From Streptomyces roseicoloratus (GTDB lineage Bacteria; Actinomycetota; Actinomycetes; Streptomycetales; Streptomycetaceae): DNA of 64,000 bases. The stretch covers positions 124,001-188,000 of the forward strand of contig NZ_SDOY01000170.1 in NCBI RefSeq assembly GCF_004117935.1, read 5' to 3'. The notes under the pieces are model-generated. The model searched no databases. It worked only from the letters and a program-made list of their open reading frames with translations, and had not been told where the DNA came from. This document shows positions 41,320-49,440 of the stretch, piece by piece; the stretch's first letter is position 1, and each line of letters starts with the position of its first letter. The translations under genes and the position numbers were made by a program.

Positions 41320-41348
41320 AGTTACGTCATCCCAGGGGGAGCGGAATC

Positions 41349-42272
41349 ATGGAAGCAGTTGTGTACGAGGAGTTCGGCGGCGTCGAGGTGCTGCGTCACG
41401 AGGCCGGTGTCGAGGCGCCGGAGCCCGGCCCGGGCGAGGTGCGGGTGAAGGTGGCGGTGGCCGGCGTCAACCCGGTGGACTGGAAGCGCCGTAACGGCTG
41501 GCTCGAGGACTTCTATCCGACGACCTTCCCTGCCGTCCCGGGCATGGAGTTCGCGGGAACGGTCGAGGCGCTCGGCGAGGGCGTCACCGAACTCGCCGTC
41601 GGCGACGAGGTGTTCGGCTGGACGAAGACCGGAGCCTACGCCCAGTACGCCCTCTCCGACGCCTCCGCCGTCGTCGCCAAGCCCGCCGCCCTCTCCTGGG
41701 AGCACGCCGCGAGCCTGGTCGTCGCGGGCGAGGCCGCGCACCGGGTGCTCGACCTGCTGGGCGTCCGCGAGGGCGAGACCCTGCTCCTGCACGGTGCCGC
41801 GGGTGCCGTGGGCGCGCTCGCCGCGCAGCTGGCCGTCGCGGCCGGCGTGACGGTGGTGGGTACGGCGTCGGAGCGCAACCACGGCTTCCTGCGCGAGCTC
41901 GGCGTGCACCCGGTGACGTACGGGGAGGGGCTCGGCGACCGGGTCCGCGCGGCGGCCCCGCAGGGCGTCGACGCGGTCTTCGACGCGGCGGGCCGTGACA
42001 CCCTGCCGCTCTCGATCGAACTGCTCGGCGGGGAGAAGTCCAGGATCGTCACGATCGCCGCCCCGGACGCGGCCGACCACGGCATCGTCTTCTCGGGCGT
42101 CGCCGTGGAGGCCCCCCTCGCCCGCCGCCGGCTCGCCGGACTGGCCGGCCTGGCCGCCGAGGGCCGGCTGCGCCTGGACATCGCGGAGGTGCTGCCCCTG
42201 AAGGAGGCCGCCCGTGCCCAGGAACTGAGCGAGGCGGGCCACGTGCGGGGGAAGCTGATCCTGGTCCCGTGA
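41349..42272 (+). CDS. NADP-dependent quinone-oxidoreductase-like MDR protein
   Basis: A 307-residue medium-chain dehydrogenase/reductase of the zinc-free quinone oxidoreductase type. GroES-like N-domain: MEAVVYEEFGGVEVLRHE, AGVNPVDWKRRNG, VPGMEFAGTVEALGEG. The Rossmann motif is LLLHGAAGAVGALAAQLA, and the end reads EAGHVRGKLILVP. There are no zinc-binding Cys clusters. It would reduce quinones or activated alkenes with NADPH. It follows the 19-bp array directly and is divergent from the ATPase-LuxR gene, which suggests induction by a redox or xenobiotic signal. Confidence 0.9.
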   Translation: MEAVVYEEFGGVEVLRHEAGVEAPEPGPGEVRVKVAVAGVNPVDWKRRNGWLEDFYPTTFPAVPGMEFAGTVEALGEGVTELAVGDEVFGWTKTGAYAQYALSDASAVVAKPAALSWEHAASLVVAGEAAHRVLDLLGVREGETLLLHGAAGAVGALAAQLAVAAGVTVVGTASERNHGFLRELGVHPVTYGEGLGDRVRAAAPQGVDAVFDAAGRDTLPLSIELLGGEKSRIVTIAAPDAADHGIVFSGVAVEAPLARRRLAGLAGLAAEGRLRLDIAEVLPLKEAARAQELSEAGHVRGKLILVP

Positions 42273-42420
42273 CGCGCGGGGCCGAGCGGGCGGACCCGCG
42301 TCCTCGCACGGCGCCGCGCCCGGAGTACGGGGGTCTCCGGGCGGGCTCCGTGGGGCGACGGCGGGTGCCGTCGGACGCTGTCCAGAGGTGGTGCGCCGGG
42401 ACGAGGGCCAACCTCGCGGA

Positions 42421-43099
42421 GTGAGCGACACACCGACCCGTGCCGGTGCGGTGGCCGGTACCGACGCCGACTCCGACGTCCTGCCGACTCCGACGTCAAC
42501 ACCGACACCGACACCGACGTCAGCGCGCACTTCGACTCCGACTCCAACTCCGACTCCGACTTCGACTTCGACTTCGACTCGGACTCCGACTTCGACTCGG
42601 ACTCCGACGTCAGCGTCGACGCCGAGGCCGGCAGCTCCGGCCGCATCAAGATCTGGTTCCGCTCCGTCCCTCACATGGGCCGGCTTTCGCAGGACACCGA
42701 GGGGCTGTGGGCCGTCCCGGTGGGCGCGGACACCGCCCGGGTGGTGAACGTGCCCTTCCTCCAGGACGGCGTCGCCGAGGGCGACGTCGTGCGGTACACG
42801 ACGGACGCCGAGGGCACGCACTGGGCCACGGGCCGTGCGGAGGCCTCCGGCAACGTCACCATCCGCGTCCTGCCCGTCCGCCACGGCCCGTCCGGTCCGG
42901 ACGCCCGCGCGGTGCACGAGTGGTTCGCCCGCTTCGGCCTCGGCGGCGAGTCCTTCGGCGCGACGCTGCCCCTGGTGGCCCTGACGGTGCCGGCCGACGC
43001 TCCGATGGCGGAGATCAAGGCGCTCCTCGTACGGGCACGGAGGACGGCTGGTGGCACTGGGAGACGGGCTGCGCGACGGACACGTGGAACGCGGCGTGA
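42421..43099 (+). pseudogene. DUF4265-like protein, two apparent frameshifts
   Basis: The conserved core (RIKIWFRSVPHMGRLSQDTE, VPVGADTARVVNVPFLQDG, RYTTDAEGTHWATGRAEASG, FGLGGESFGATLPLVALTVP) is in one frame. The only sensible start (GTG 42421, VSDTPTRAGAVAGTDADSD) is in another, and the conserved end (EDGWWHWETGCATDTWNAA, stop 43097-43099) is in the third. The frame changes fall near 42480, inside a GACTCCGAC repeat coding for Asp/Ser runs, and near 43035 (GTACGGGCACGGAGG). Both equal one missing base. The restored product would be about 226 residues, with an unusual acidic DS/DF-rich N-terminal stretch. Function of the family is unknown. Confidence 0.7.
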
Positions 43100-43663
43100 G
43101 CGCCCGACCCAGGAACGCTCGGCCAAGGGCCGCCCCGCCCAGGGGTGCCCGTCCGAGAGTGCCCGAGCTCGGAACCAGCCCGCCTTGACGACGGCGTGGC
43201 CCGCTGCCGCGGCCCGCGCGTAGATCGCCCATGCCTCCCTCATCGCGGTATCTCCCGCCACCGACGGTCCTCCGGACCGTGCGCCGCGGCCGGGGACAGG
43301 AGAGGGGGACACGGTCGCGGGGCAGCAGAGGGGGAGCGGAGAGAGGGGCAGGAGACGCGGCGCGAAGACGGCAGGCGGGACAGGACGGGACGGGACGGGG
43401 ACCCGGCTCCGACCCCAGTCCCCGTCCCGTCCCGACTTCCCAGCCTCACCCCTGCGCGCCCCGACCGCCACGCGGGAGACGCGGCGCTCCCACGGCCCCG
43501 GCCTCCGCCCCTCGGGCGGCGGTCCGGTGTCCACAGGCTGTGGACGGTCGAGCGGCGCCCCGCGAGTCGGCGCCGCCGGAGACCACGGGCCCGTACCCGA
43601 GCCCGGCAAGATCCAGAGGAGACGAGAGGAGACGAGACGAGACGAGACGAGAGGAGACGACCT
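43100..43663. other. 564-bp region without a credible gene
   Basis: Frames here are Arg/Pro-rich shadows. 43617-43660 is a GAGAC/GACGA 5-bp tandem run of about eight copies. No terminator was identified after the damaged DUF4265 gene. Confidence 0.6.
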
Positions 43664-43789
43664 AAGACGCCTGCCCCAAGGCGCTGGCCCCAAGGCGCCT
43701 GCCCCAAGGCGCCGGCCCCAAGGCGCTGGCCCCAAGGCGCCGACCCCAAGACGCCCGCCCCAAGGCGCCCGCCCTAAGACGCCCGCACC
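43664..43789. repeat. 9-copy 14-bp tandem array covering a gene's stop codon
   Basis: Nine units of AAGGCGCCNGCCCC-type sequence, period 14 bp. On the minus strand, units 8-9 contain the last codons and TAG stop (43774-43776) of the NmrA-like gene; the other seven copies trail downstream of it. The array therefore looks like an amplification of the gene end. Confidence 0.93.
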
Positions 43790-44586
43790 GCCGCCACGAA
43801 CACCTCCAGCGCGTCCTGCGGCTCGCGCCCGAGCAGGGCGCGCAGGTCGCTCTTCACGCCGCTGCCGTCCATGAAGCCGAACGCGATCGCCGAATACGTG
43901 CTCGCCAGCATCGGCACCTGGAAGGGCTCCGCTCCCGACGCCGCGACGGCGGCACGGGCCTCCGCGAGCGTCACCGGCTCGTACGTGGTGCCCAGCGCCT
44001 CCGCCAGTTCGGCGCCGCTCAGCGCGCGGTCGCCGACCAGCTCGTACACGCGGCCCGCGTGCGGCGCCGGGTCCGTGGCGACGGAGACGGCGACGTCGGC
44101 GAGGTCGGCGCGGGCGACGACGGCGAGCGCGCCCTCGCCGAGCGGGCCGGTGATCCGGTTGTCGGCGTCGGGAGCGGCGATCCAGGTCAGGAGCTCGGCG
44201 TAGAGGCCGTTGCGCAGGATCGTCCAGTCCAGCGAGGACCGCCGGAGCCGCCGCTCGGTCCAGCGGTGCGCCAGCGCGTACGTGACGTGGTCGCCGTCGC
44301 CGGAGAGGCTGGTGTAGACGACGTGGCGCACGCCGGCCGCCTCGGCGGCGGATATCGCCGCCTCGTGGCGGGCGACGACCACGTCGTCCTCCCCGTAGCC
44401 GGCCGAGATCAGCAGCAGCGTGTCGATGCCGGCGAAGGCCCCGGGCAGCGTCGACGGGTCGTCGAAGTCGACGTGCCGGGTGCCCGGCAGGCCGGCCCGG
44501 GTGCCGAGGACGACGTCGTCGCGTCCGGCGACCCGCTCCGCGACGAGCGAGCCGAGAGCGCCGGAGACTCCGGTGACGAGCAGCAT
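43774..44586 (-). CDS. NmrA-like NAD(P)-binding SDR (azoreductase/quinone-type)
   Basis: A 270-residue atypical short-chain dehydrogenase. The Rossmann start is MLLVTGVSGALGSLVAERVAG. HVDFDDPSTLPGAFAGIDTLLLIS and HVVYTSLSG follow, and GPLGEGALAVVARADLADVA is the typical NmrA C-half. The YxxxK catalytic pair is absent, as in NmrA/QorB-type proteins that sense or reduce with NADPH. It is divergent from an HxlR regulator with a perfect palindrome between them, a standard redox-sensing pair. The C-terminal AVRAS and stop lie inside the 14-bp array. Confidence 0.88.
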   Translation of the reverse strand: MLLVTGVSGALGSLVAERVAGRDDVVLGTRAGLPGTRHVDFDDPSTLPGAFAGIDTLLLISAGYGEDDVVVARHEAAISAAEAAGVRHVVYTSLSGDGDHVTYALAHRWTERRLRRSSLDWTILRNGLYAELLTWIAAPDADNRITGPLGEGALAVVARADLADVAVSVATDPAPHAGRVYELVGDRALSGAELAEALGTTYEPVTLAEARAAVAASGAEPFQVPMLASTYSAIAFGFMDGSGVKSDLRALLGREPQDALEVFVAAVRAS

Positions 44587-44698
44587 GGTTTCCCCCTGAG
44601 GAACGAGAATGGACGGCGTCGGGCGCCCACGAGCGGCGCCCACGAGCCGGCGCCCACGAGCGGGTGCCGGCAAGTGCGGGCAAGGTGCCTGGGACCAT

Positions 44699-44710
44699 CG
44701 TGTCGACACG
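44699..44710. promoter_or_regulatory. perfect 12-bp palindrome, candidate HxlR operator
   Basis: CGTGTCGACACG lies in the divergent spacer, 39 bp before the HxlR ATG and 113 bp before the SDR ATG. Next to it (44627-44665) are three short CGCCCACGAGC repeats. HxlR proteins bind palindromes as dimers. Confidence 0.5.
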
Positions 44711-44737
44711 GGCGCGATCTTGGAAGGAGGCACATTG

Positions 44738-45142
44738 ATGTCGGAGGGTCACACCGGTGTAACCGCCGCCACCCCGGCGGAGCCGATCGTCAGCTGCGCC
44801 GAGGAATGCGGCGTACGGGACGTCCAGGACCGCCTCGGTGACCGCTGGACGGTCCACGTGGTCGTCGAACTGGCGGCGGGGCCACGGCGGTTCAAGGAGC
44901 TCCAGCGGCTCGTCGACGGCGTGTCGCAGCGCATGCTGACCTTCACGCTGCGCCGCCTGGAGCGCGACGGGCTCGTCAGGCGTGAGGTGTTCCCGACCAC
45001 GCCGCCGCAGGTCGAGTACTCGCTCACCGCGACCGGGCACAGCATGACGCACCTGATCAAGCAGCTGGTCGACTGGTCCCTCGACCACCGCGCCGCCATC
45101 ACCCGCTCCCGCGAGGAGTGGGACGCGAGGCACCCGGCATGA
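44738..45142 (+). CDS. HxlR-family transcriptional regulator
   Basis: A 134-residue winged-helix regulator. CAEECGVRDVQDRLGDRWTVHVVVELAAGPRRF contains the N-terminal Cys region typical of redox-sensing HxlR proteins (Cys20 and Cys24). The HTH is FKELQRLVDGVSQRMLTFTLRRLERDGLV. An excellent ribosome site GGAAGGAGG precedes ATG 44738. It is divergent from the NADPH-binding SDR and its likely repressor, derepressed by diamide/quinone-type stress by analogy with YodB/HypR. Its stop overlaps the DUF2786 gene (ATGA), implying coupled expression. Confidence 0.9.
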   Translation: MSEGHTGVTAATPAEPIVSCAEECGVRDVQDRLGDRWTVHVVVELAAGPRRFKELQRLVDGVSQRMLTFTLRRLERDGLVRREVFPTTPPQVEYSLTATGHSMTHLIKQLVDWSLDHRAAITRSREEWDARHPA

Positions 45143-46398
45143 GCGCCACCGACCCGGCGGGCACGGTCGCGGAGGCGCTGAAGGCGCTGTACGACGACGC
45201 CGGCGCCACCCGCCCGGAACCCGGCAGCGGCAGGCAGGGTAAGAGCAGCAAGGCCGGCAAGGCCGGTAGGTCAGGGCGTCGCAGGCCCCGTCCGGCCGCC
45301 GCCGTCCACCGCCTCGACGCCGCCGACCACCGCCTCGATGCCGCTGCCTCCCGCCTCGCCGCGGACCCCTCCGCCGACGCCGAACTCACCCGTAGCGGCG
45401 AGGAGTTCGTCCGCACCCTGTGGGCCCGGGGCTGGCAGCCCGCCGACCTCGTCCGCATGGCCCGGCGCGAACTCGCCGACGAGCACGTACGGTTGCTGAC
45501 CTCGCTCGTCCGGTCGGAGACCGCGCGGTACGAACGCCTCCCGCACCGCTGGCAGGCGCAGCTCGACGCGCTGGACACCGAGGGGTGGACGGCGCCCGAC
45601 CGCTTCACGTACGCGACCGCCGTCCTGGAGCTGTACCGGCTGCTCGTACGGCTGCCGCGCCTCGACGCCGTCGGCGCCGTACCCGGCGAGGCGCTGCCGC
45701 CGGCCACCGCCGGCGAGCCGAAACTGCTCACCAGGATCAGGGCGCTGCTCGCGAAGGCCGAGGCGACGACGTACGCGGAGGAGGCCGAGGCCCTGACCGC
45801 GAAGGCGCAGGAGCTGATGGCCCGGCACAGCCTCGACGAGGCGAGCCTCGCCTCGGGAGCCCCGGCGCCGGAGACGCCTGGCGCGATCCGGATCGGCGTG
45901 GATCCGCCGTACGAGCAGGCGAAGGCGATCCTGCTGGACGCGGTGGCGACCGCGAACCACTGCCGGGCGGTGTGGAACGACGCCTACGGCTTCTCCACGG
46001 TCGTCGGCTTCGAGGCGGACCTCGACCCGGTCGAACTCCTCTACACCTCGCTGCTCGTGCAGGGCACGGCCGCGATGACCCGCGCGGAGGCCGAGCAGCG
46101 GGCGGCCGGCCGCAACCGCACCAAGTCCTTCCGGCAGTCCTTCCTGCTCGCCTACGCGAACCGCCTCGGGGCCCGGCTCGCGGCGACCACCCGGCGCGTC
46201 GCCGCCGAGACGCCGACCCTGCTCCCGGCGCTCGCCTCCCGCGAGGTGGCGGTCACGGCCCGCACCGACGAACTCTTCCCGGAGACCCGCACCACCCGCG
46301 TCCGCGCCGCCTGGGACGAGGCGGGCTGGGACCACGGCACCACCGCGGCGAACCGCGCGGGCCTCGGCCCCCGCCCGAAGGGCGGGATCGAGCGCTGA
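45139..46398 (+). CDS. DUF2786-domain protein
   Basis: A 419-residue protein. The DUF2786 helix-rich block is plain at about 195-235 (LLTRIRALLAKAEATTYAEEAEALTAKAQELMARHSLDEA in outline). An N-terminal basic low-complexity part and a C-terminal domain conserved in actinobacteria follow (RIGVDPPYEQAKAILLDAVA, NHCRAVWNDAYGFSTVVGFE). The C-terminus is basic (GLGPRPKGGIER). Molecular function is unknown; related phage and bacterial proteins are often linked to nucleic-acid handling. ATG 45139 overlaps the HxlR stop. Confidence 0.8.
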   Translation: MSATDPAGTVAEALKALYDDAGATRPEPGSGRQGKSSKAGKAGRSGRRRPRPAAAVHRLDAADHRLDAAASRLAADPSADAELTRSGEEFVRTLWARGWQPADLVRMARRELADEHVRLLTSLVRSETARYERLPHRWQAQLDALDTEGWTAPDRFTYATAVLELYRLLVRLPRLDAVGAVPGEALPPATAGEPKLLTRIRALLAKAEATTYAEEAEALTAKAQELMARHSLDEASLASGAPAPETPGAIRIGVDPPYEQAKAILLDAVATANHCRAVWNDAYGFSTVVGFEADLDPVELLYTSLLVQGTAAMTRAEAEQRAAGRNRTKSFRQSFLLAYANRLGARLAATTRRVAAETPTLLPALASREVAVTARTDELFPETRTTRVRAAWDEAGWDHGTTAANRAGLGPRPKGGIER

Positions 46399-46486
46399 GA
46401 CTTCTCCGTGCCGCGTGTCATCCGGCCGCCGCCCGGGCGGAGTTGAGAGGAGTGAGGACCGCTCACCGAACGCCAGGAGCACGCGC

Positions 46487-47089
46487 ATGAAGAAGTACCT
46501 GCCCGCCGCGACCGCCGCAGCCGCCGTCGTGGCCGTACTCGCGGCCGCGCCCGCGACCCTCGCGGCACCCGCCGCCGCACCCTCGTCCGCCTCCGCCGCA
46601 CCCTCGTCCGCCTCCGCCGCATCCGCGCCCACCGACTCCTCCGCGGTCGCCCCGTCCCCCTCCGCGCCCCGGCCCTCCGCCCGCGTCGTCGCCTCCGGCG
46701 AGCGCGTGGACGCCGGCGGCGGCTTCACCGTGTGGCTGACCGAGGAGGGCAAGTACTGGACGGGCCCGGACGGTTACGAGAACTTCCGCAGCGTCGTCGA
46801 CGGCAACGTCGACCCGTCCCGCCCGGGCGTCAGCCACCAGTCGGAGGGCTCCGCCGGGGCCGGCGTGTTCCACTCCGGCCTCTACTACGGCACGAAGAAG
46901 GCCGGGAAGGTCGTCCTGACCGGCACCGACGGCACGAAGACCACGGCGGTCCTGCTCGAACTGCCCGGCCGTCCCGGCTGGGGCGTCTGGTACGCGCACA
47001 CCGGGCCGGAGAACGACGGCGGCGCCGCCGTCGCGCTCTACGACCGGAAGGGGAGGCTGCTGGCCGGGCTTCCGGGCTGGAACGCCTAA
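46487..47089 (+). CDS. secreted protein, paralogue A of a pair flanking a sigma factor
   Basis: A 200-residue protein with a Sec signal (MKKYLPAATAAAAVVAVLAA, cleavage near APATLAA), a Ser/Ala/Pro-rich linker, then a roughly 130-residue domain (VDAGGGFTVWLTEEGKYWTG, DGYENFRSVVDGN, FHSGLYYGTKKAGKVVL, LPGRPGWGVWYAHT). The same domain occurs in the protein at 48045. No known family is recognised. It ends LAGLPGWNA. The sigma-factor gene starts 83 bp downstream, so these may form one unit. Exported; function unknown. Confidence 0.8.
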   Translation: MKKYLPAATAAAAVVAVLAAAPATLAAPAAAPSSASAAPSSASAASAPTDSSAVAPSPSAPRPSARVVASGERVDAGGGFTVWLTEEGKYWTGPDGYENFRSVVDGNVDPSRPGVSHQSEGSAGAGVFHSGLYYGTKKAGKVVLTGTDGTKTTAVLLELPGRPGWGVWYAHTGPENDGGAAVALYDRKGRLLAGLPGWNA

Positions 47090-47172
47090 TCCCCGTCGTG
47101 CGTGTTCCTTTGCAGGGCCCGGCACGGGGCGGGCCCTGCACCTCCCCCTCCGTGAGCCCGAGGTCGGTCACC

Positions 47173-48048
47173 GTGTCGTCGTACGAGCCCTCCGAGTCCG
47201 CCGGGGCGCAGGAGTCCGCCGGCGAGGACGACGGATTCGCCGCGTTCGCCGTCGGCGCCTGGCCGCGTCTGGTGCGCACGGCCCAGCTCCTCACCGGCGA
47301 CTTCCACGAGGCCGAGGACCTGGTGCAGACGACCCTGGCCAAGGTGTACGGCCGCTGGCACCGCGTGCCGCGCGGGGAGATCGACCTGTACGTGCGCCGC
47401 GCGCTGATCAACAACAACCTCAGCCGACTGCGCCGCAAGCGCGTGGTCCATCTCCTGACACCGGTGCTCCCGGAGTCGTTACGGCACGCCTCCGCGTGCC
47501 ACGCGGAGGCGGTGGAGCAGCGCACCGCGCTCCTCGCGGCCCTCGCCGACCTGCCCGCCCGGCAGCGCGCCGTGATGGTGCTGCGGTACTGGGAGGACCT
47601 GAGCGAGACGGAGATCGCCGCGGTGCTGGACTGCTCGATCGGTACGGTCAAGACGCACGCCCGGCGCGGCCTCATCGCCCTGCGCTCCCATCCGGGCCTC
47701 GCCCTGCCCGATTCCGCGCCGTCGCCGGACCCGTCCCGTCCCACCGGACGGAAGACCGCCGCCGCCGCCGCGACCGCGGCGCCTTCCCCGGCGCCCACGA
47801 CCTCCCCGGCGCCCCCGACCTCCCCGAACCCTCCGACCTCCCCGAACCTCCCGACCTCCCGGCACCTCCCGACCTCCCGGCACCTCCCGACCTCCCGGCA
47901 CCTCCCGACTTCCCGGCACCTCCCGACTTCCCGGCACCTCCCGACTTCTCCGACTTCCTCGACCTCCCCGACTTCTCCCACCTCCCCCACCTCCCCGACC
48001 TCCCCGACTTCCTCGCACTCCCCGACCTCCGCCGGAGCCCGACGATGA
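47173..48048 (+). CDS. SigE-family ECF sigma factor with TTA codon and PT-rich tail
   Basis: A 291-residue protein. Region 2 (HEAEDLVQTTLAKVYGRWHRV) and region 4 (LADLPARQRAVMVLRYWEDLSETEIAAVL in outline) are complete by residue about 180. The remaining 110 residues are a low-complexity Pro/Ser/Thr tail, including five repeats of SRHLPT encoded by an 18-bp tandem repeat (47857-47946). Codon 103 is TTA (47479-47481, Leu in PESLRHAS), so translation should depend on the bldA tRNA, tying it to development. GTG 47173 has GAGG 9 nt upstream; GTG 47152 is an alternative. The stop overlaps the start of paralogue B (ATGA). Confidence 0.85.
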   Translation: MSSYEPSESAGAQESAGEDDGFAAFAVGAWPRLVRTAQLLTGDFHEAEDLVQTTLAKVYGRWHRVPRGEIDLYVRRALINNNLSRLRRKRVVHLLTPVLPESLRHASACHAEAVEQRTALLAALADLPARQRAVMVLRYWEDLSETEIAAVLDCSIGTVKTHARRGLIALRSHPGLALPDSAPSPDPSRPTGRKTAAAAATAAPSPAPTTSPAPPTSPNPPTSPNLPTSRHLPTSRHLPTSRHLPTSRHLPTSRHLPTSPTSSTSPTSPTSPTSPTSPTSSHSPTSAGARR

Positions 48049-48842
48049 CCCCCGCATCAGACTCCGAACCCACCAGCGAACCGAGCTCCGCCGCCGTCTC
48101 CGACGTCGACGGCCGCCTCCGGGCCGTCTTCGCCGAGGCCGCGCACGACATCACGCCGAACCCGCTGCCACTCGCGGCCGTACGCCGGCGGGGCCGGGCG
48201 CACCGGCGCCGGCGGGCCGTGACCCTCGCGGCCCTGGCCGTGCTGTCGGTGTCCGGGGCGGCGACGGTGGCGGAGCTGTCGCTGTCGGCGCCCCGTACGG
48301 ACGACCGGGCCGCGCCCGCGCCGCCCGGACCGTCCACGTCGCTCCCGGCCACGCCCGCCACACCCGCCACCGCGGTGACCGGCCGGGCCGGCGCCCCTCC
48401 GGTGACCGAGGTCCGGGTGGTGCGGCCGGGGCAGCGGGTGGACGCGGGACGGGGCTGGACGGTGTGGCTGACCGCCGAGGGCAAGCACTGGACCGGCGCG
48501 GACGGTTACGAGAACTCCCGCAGCGTGACGGACGGCAACATCGACACCGCCGTGCCGGGCATCTCGTACCAGAGCGAGGGCGACGGCACGGGCACCTTCC
48601 ACTCGGGGCTGTACTACGGCACGCGTTCCGTGGGCCGGGTGGAGCTGCGCGAGGAGGACGGCCGGACGGTCCCCGCGGAGCTCCTGGAGCTTCCGGGCCG
48701 CCCCGGCTGGGGCGTCTGGTACGTGTACACGCCGGCCGCCCCGGGCGCCGGATCCCCCGATCGGGGGACCGCGGACCTGAACCTCTACGACCGTGCGGGC
48801 GGACGGATCGCCGAACTCCCCGGCATCCGTGGCAACCGATGA
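48045..48842 (+). CDS. single-pass membrane/exported protein, paralogue B, coupled to sigma factor
   Basis: A 265-residue protein. A cytoplasmic N-terminus of about 55 residues (DVDGRLRAVFAEAAHDITPNPLPLAAV) resembles the short segments that follow SigE-family genes. A basic RRRGRAHRRRR stretch and a membrane helix (AVTLAALAVLSVSGAATVAEL) lead to an outside domain homologous to the protein at 46487 (VDAGRGWTVWLTAEGKHWTG, DGYENSRSVTDGN, FHSGLYYGTRSVGRVEL, LPGRPGWGVWYVYT). Start ATG 48045 overlaps the sigma stop. I infer a membrane regulator of the sigma factor whose outer domain may compete or pair with the freely secreted paralogue. Confidence 0.8.
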   Translation: MTPASDSEPTSEPSSAAVSDVDGRLRAVFAEAAHDITPNPLPLAAVRRRGRAHRRRRAVTLAALAVLSVSGAATVAELSLSAPRTDDRAAPAPPGPSTSLPATPATPATAVTGRAGAPPVTEVRVVRPGQRVDAGRGWTVWLTAEGKHWTGADGYENSRSVTDGNIDTAVPGISYQSEGDGTGTFHSGLYYGTRSVGRVELREEDGRTVPAELLELPGRPGWGVWYVYTPAAPGAGSPDRGTADLNLYDRAGGRIAELPGIRGNR

Positions 48843-49050
48843 CCCCTCACCGACCGTCAGAGTTCAGGGGAGGGTCGCGGCAGGGCGACGGTGGGAGCGT
48901 TCCCTCCGGCCCCTACCCGCGAGTAGACGCTGAGTCGCGTAGCCGCTACGCCACCCCTCGTGCACGTGCATCTGCTCATGCAGGCGCATGTGAACACAGC
49001 TATGATCCGAGGAAGTTGACACCTGCACCAATCATCTCGGGGAGCTACCA

Positions 49051-49293
49051 GTGCATCACGCGCATCACGCGTACAACGGCATGGCGGCCACGGAGCTTCG
49101 TGGTGTCGTGTGGCAGAAGAGCCGGCACAGCAACTCCCAGGGCGCCTGCGTGGAGTTCGCCAAGCTGCCGGGAGGGAACGTCGCCGTGCGCAACTCGCGC
49201 CACCCCGACGGGCCCGCGCTCGTCTACACGCCCGCCGAGATCGAGGCCATGCTCCTGGGGATCAAGGACGGGGAGTTCGACCACCTGGTGTGA
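49051..49293 (+). CDS. DUF397 protein
   Basis: An 80-residue protein with the DUF397 signature: LRGVVWQKSRHSNSQGACVEFAKL, then VAVRNSRHPDGPALVYTPAE and a C-terminal FDHLV. In Streptomyces these small proteins are partners of XRE/DUF5753 regulators (WhiJ/BldB-type systems) and act as antagonists or modulators. GTG 49051 has GGGGAGC upstream; ATG 49081 is possible. The -10-like TATGAT at 49001 may be its promoter. It is followed by a strong terminator. The cognate HTH protein is probably the one at 50281. Confidence 0.88.
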   Translation: MHHAHHAYNGMAATELRGVVWQKSRHSNSQGACVEFAKLPGGNVAVRNSRHPDGPALVYTPAEIEAMLLGIKDGEFDHLV

Positions 49294-49310
49294 ACCGCGA
49301 TCGCGAACGG

Positions 49311-49344
49311 AAGGGCCCCGGCGGCCGTCGCCACCGGGGCCCTT
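49311..49344 (+). terminator. terminator after DUF397 gene
   Basis: An 11-bp perfect stem (AAGGGCCCCGG / CCGGGGCCCTT) with a 12-nt loop, then CTCCTG. Downstream, 49351-49440 contains CATCACCG repeats up to the convergent gene. Confidence 0.88.
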
Positions 49345-49440
49345 CTCCTGTCTCACCGCATCACCGCATCACCGCGTCACCAGGCGGCGCATCACCGCAT
49401 CGCCGCATCACCGGCCGGCGCGTCACCGCGGCACCGCGTG

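Noticed and set aside
43145..43874. Arg/Pro-rich ORFs downstream of the DUF4265 remnant
   Set aside because: No family features, low complexity, and they run into tandem repeats.
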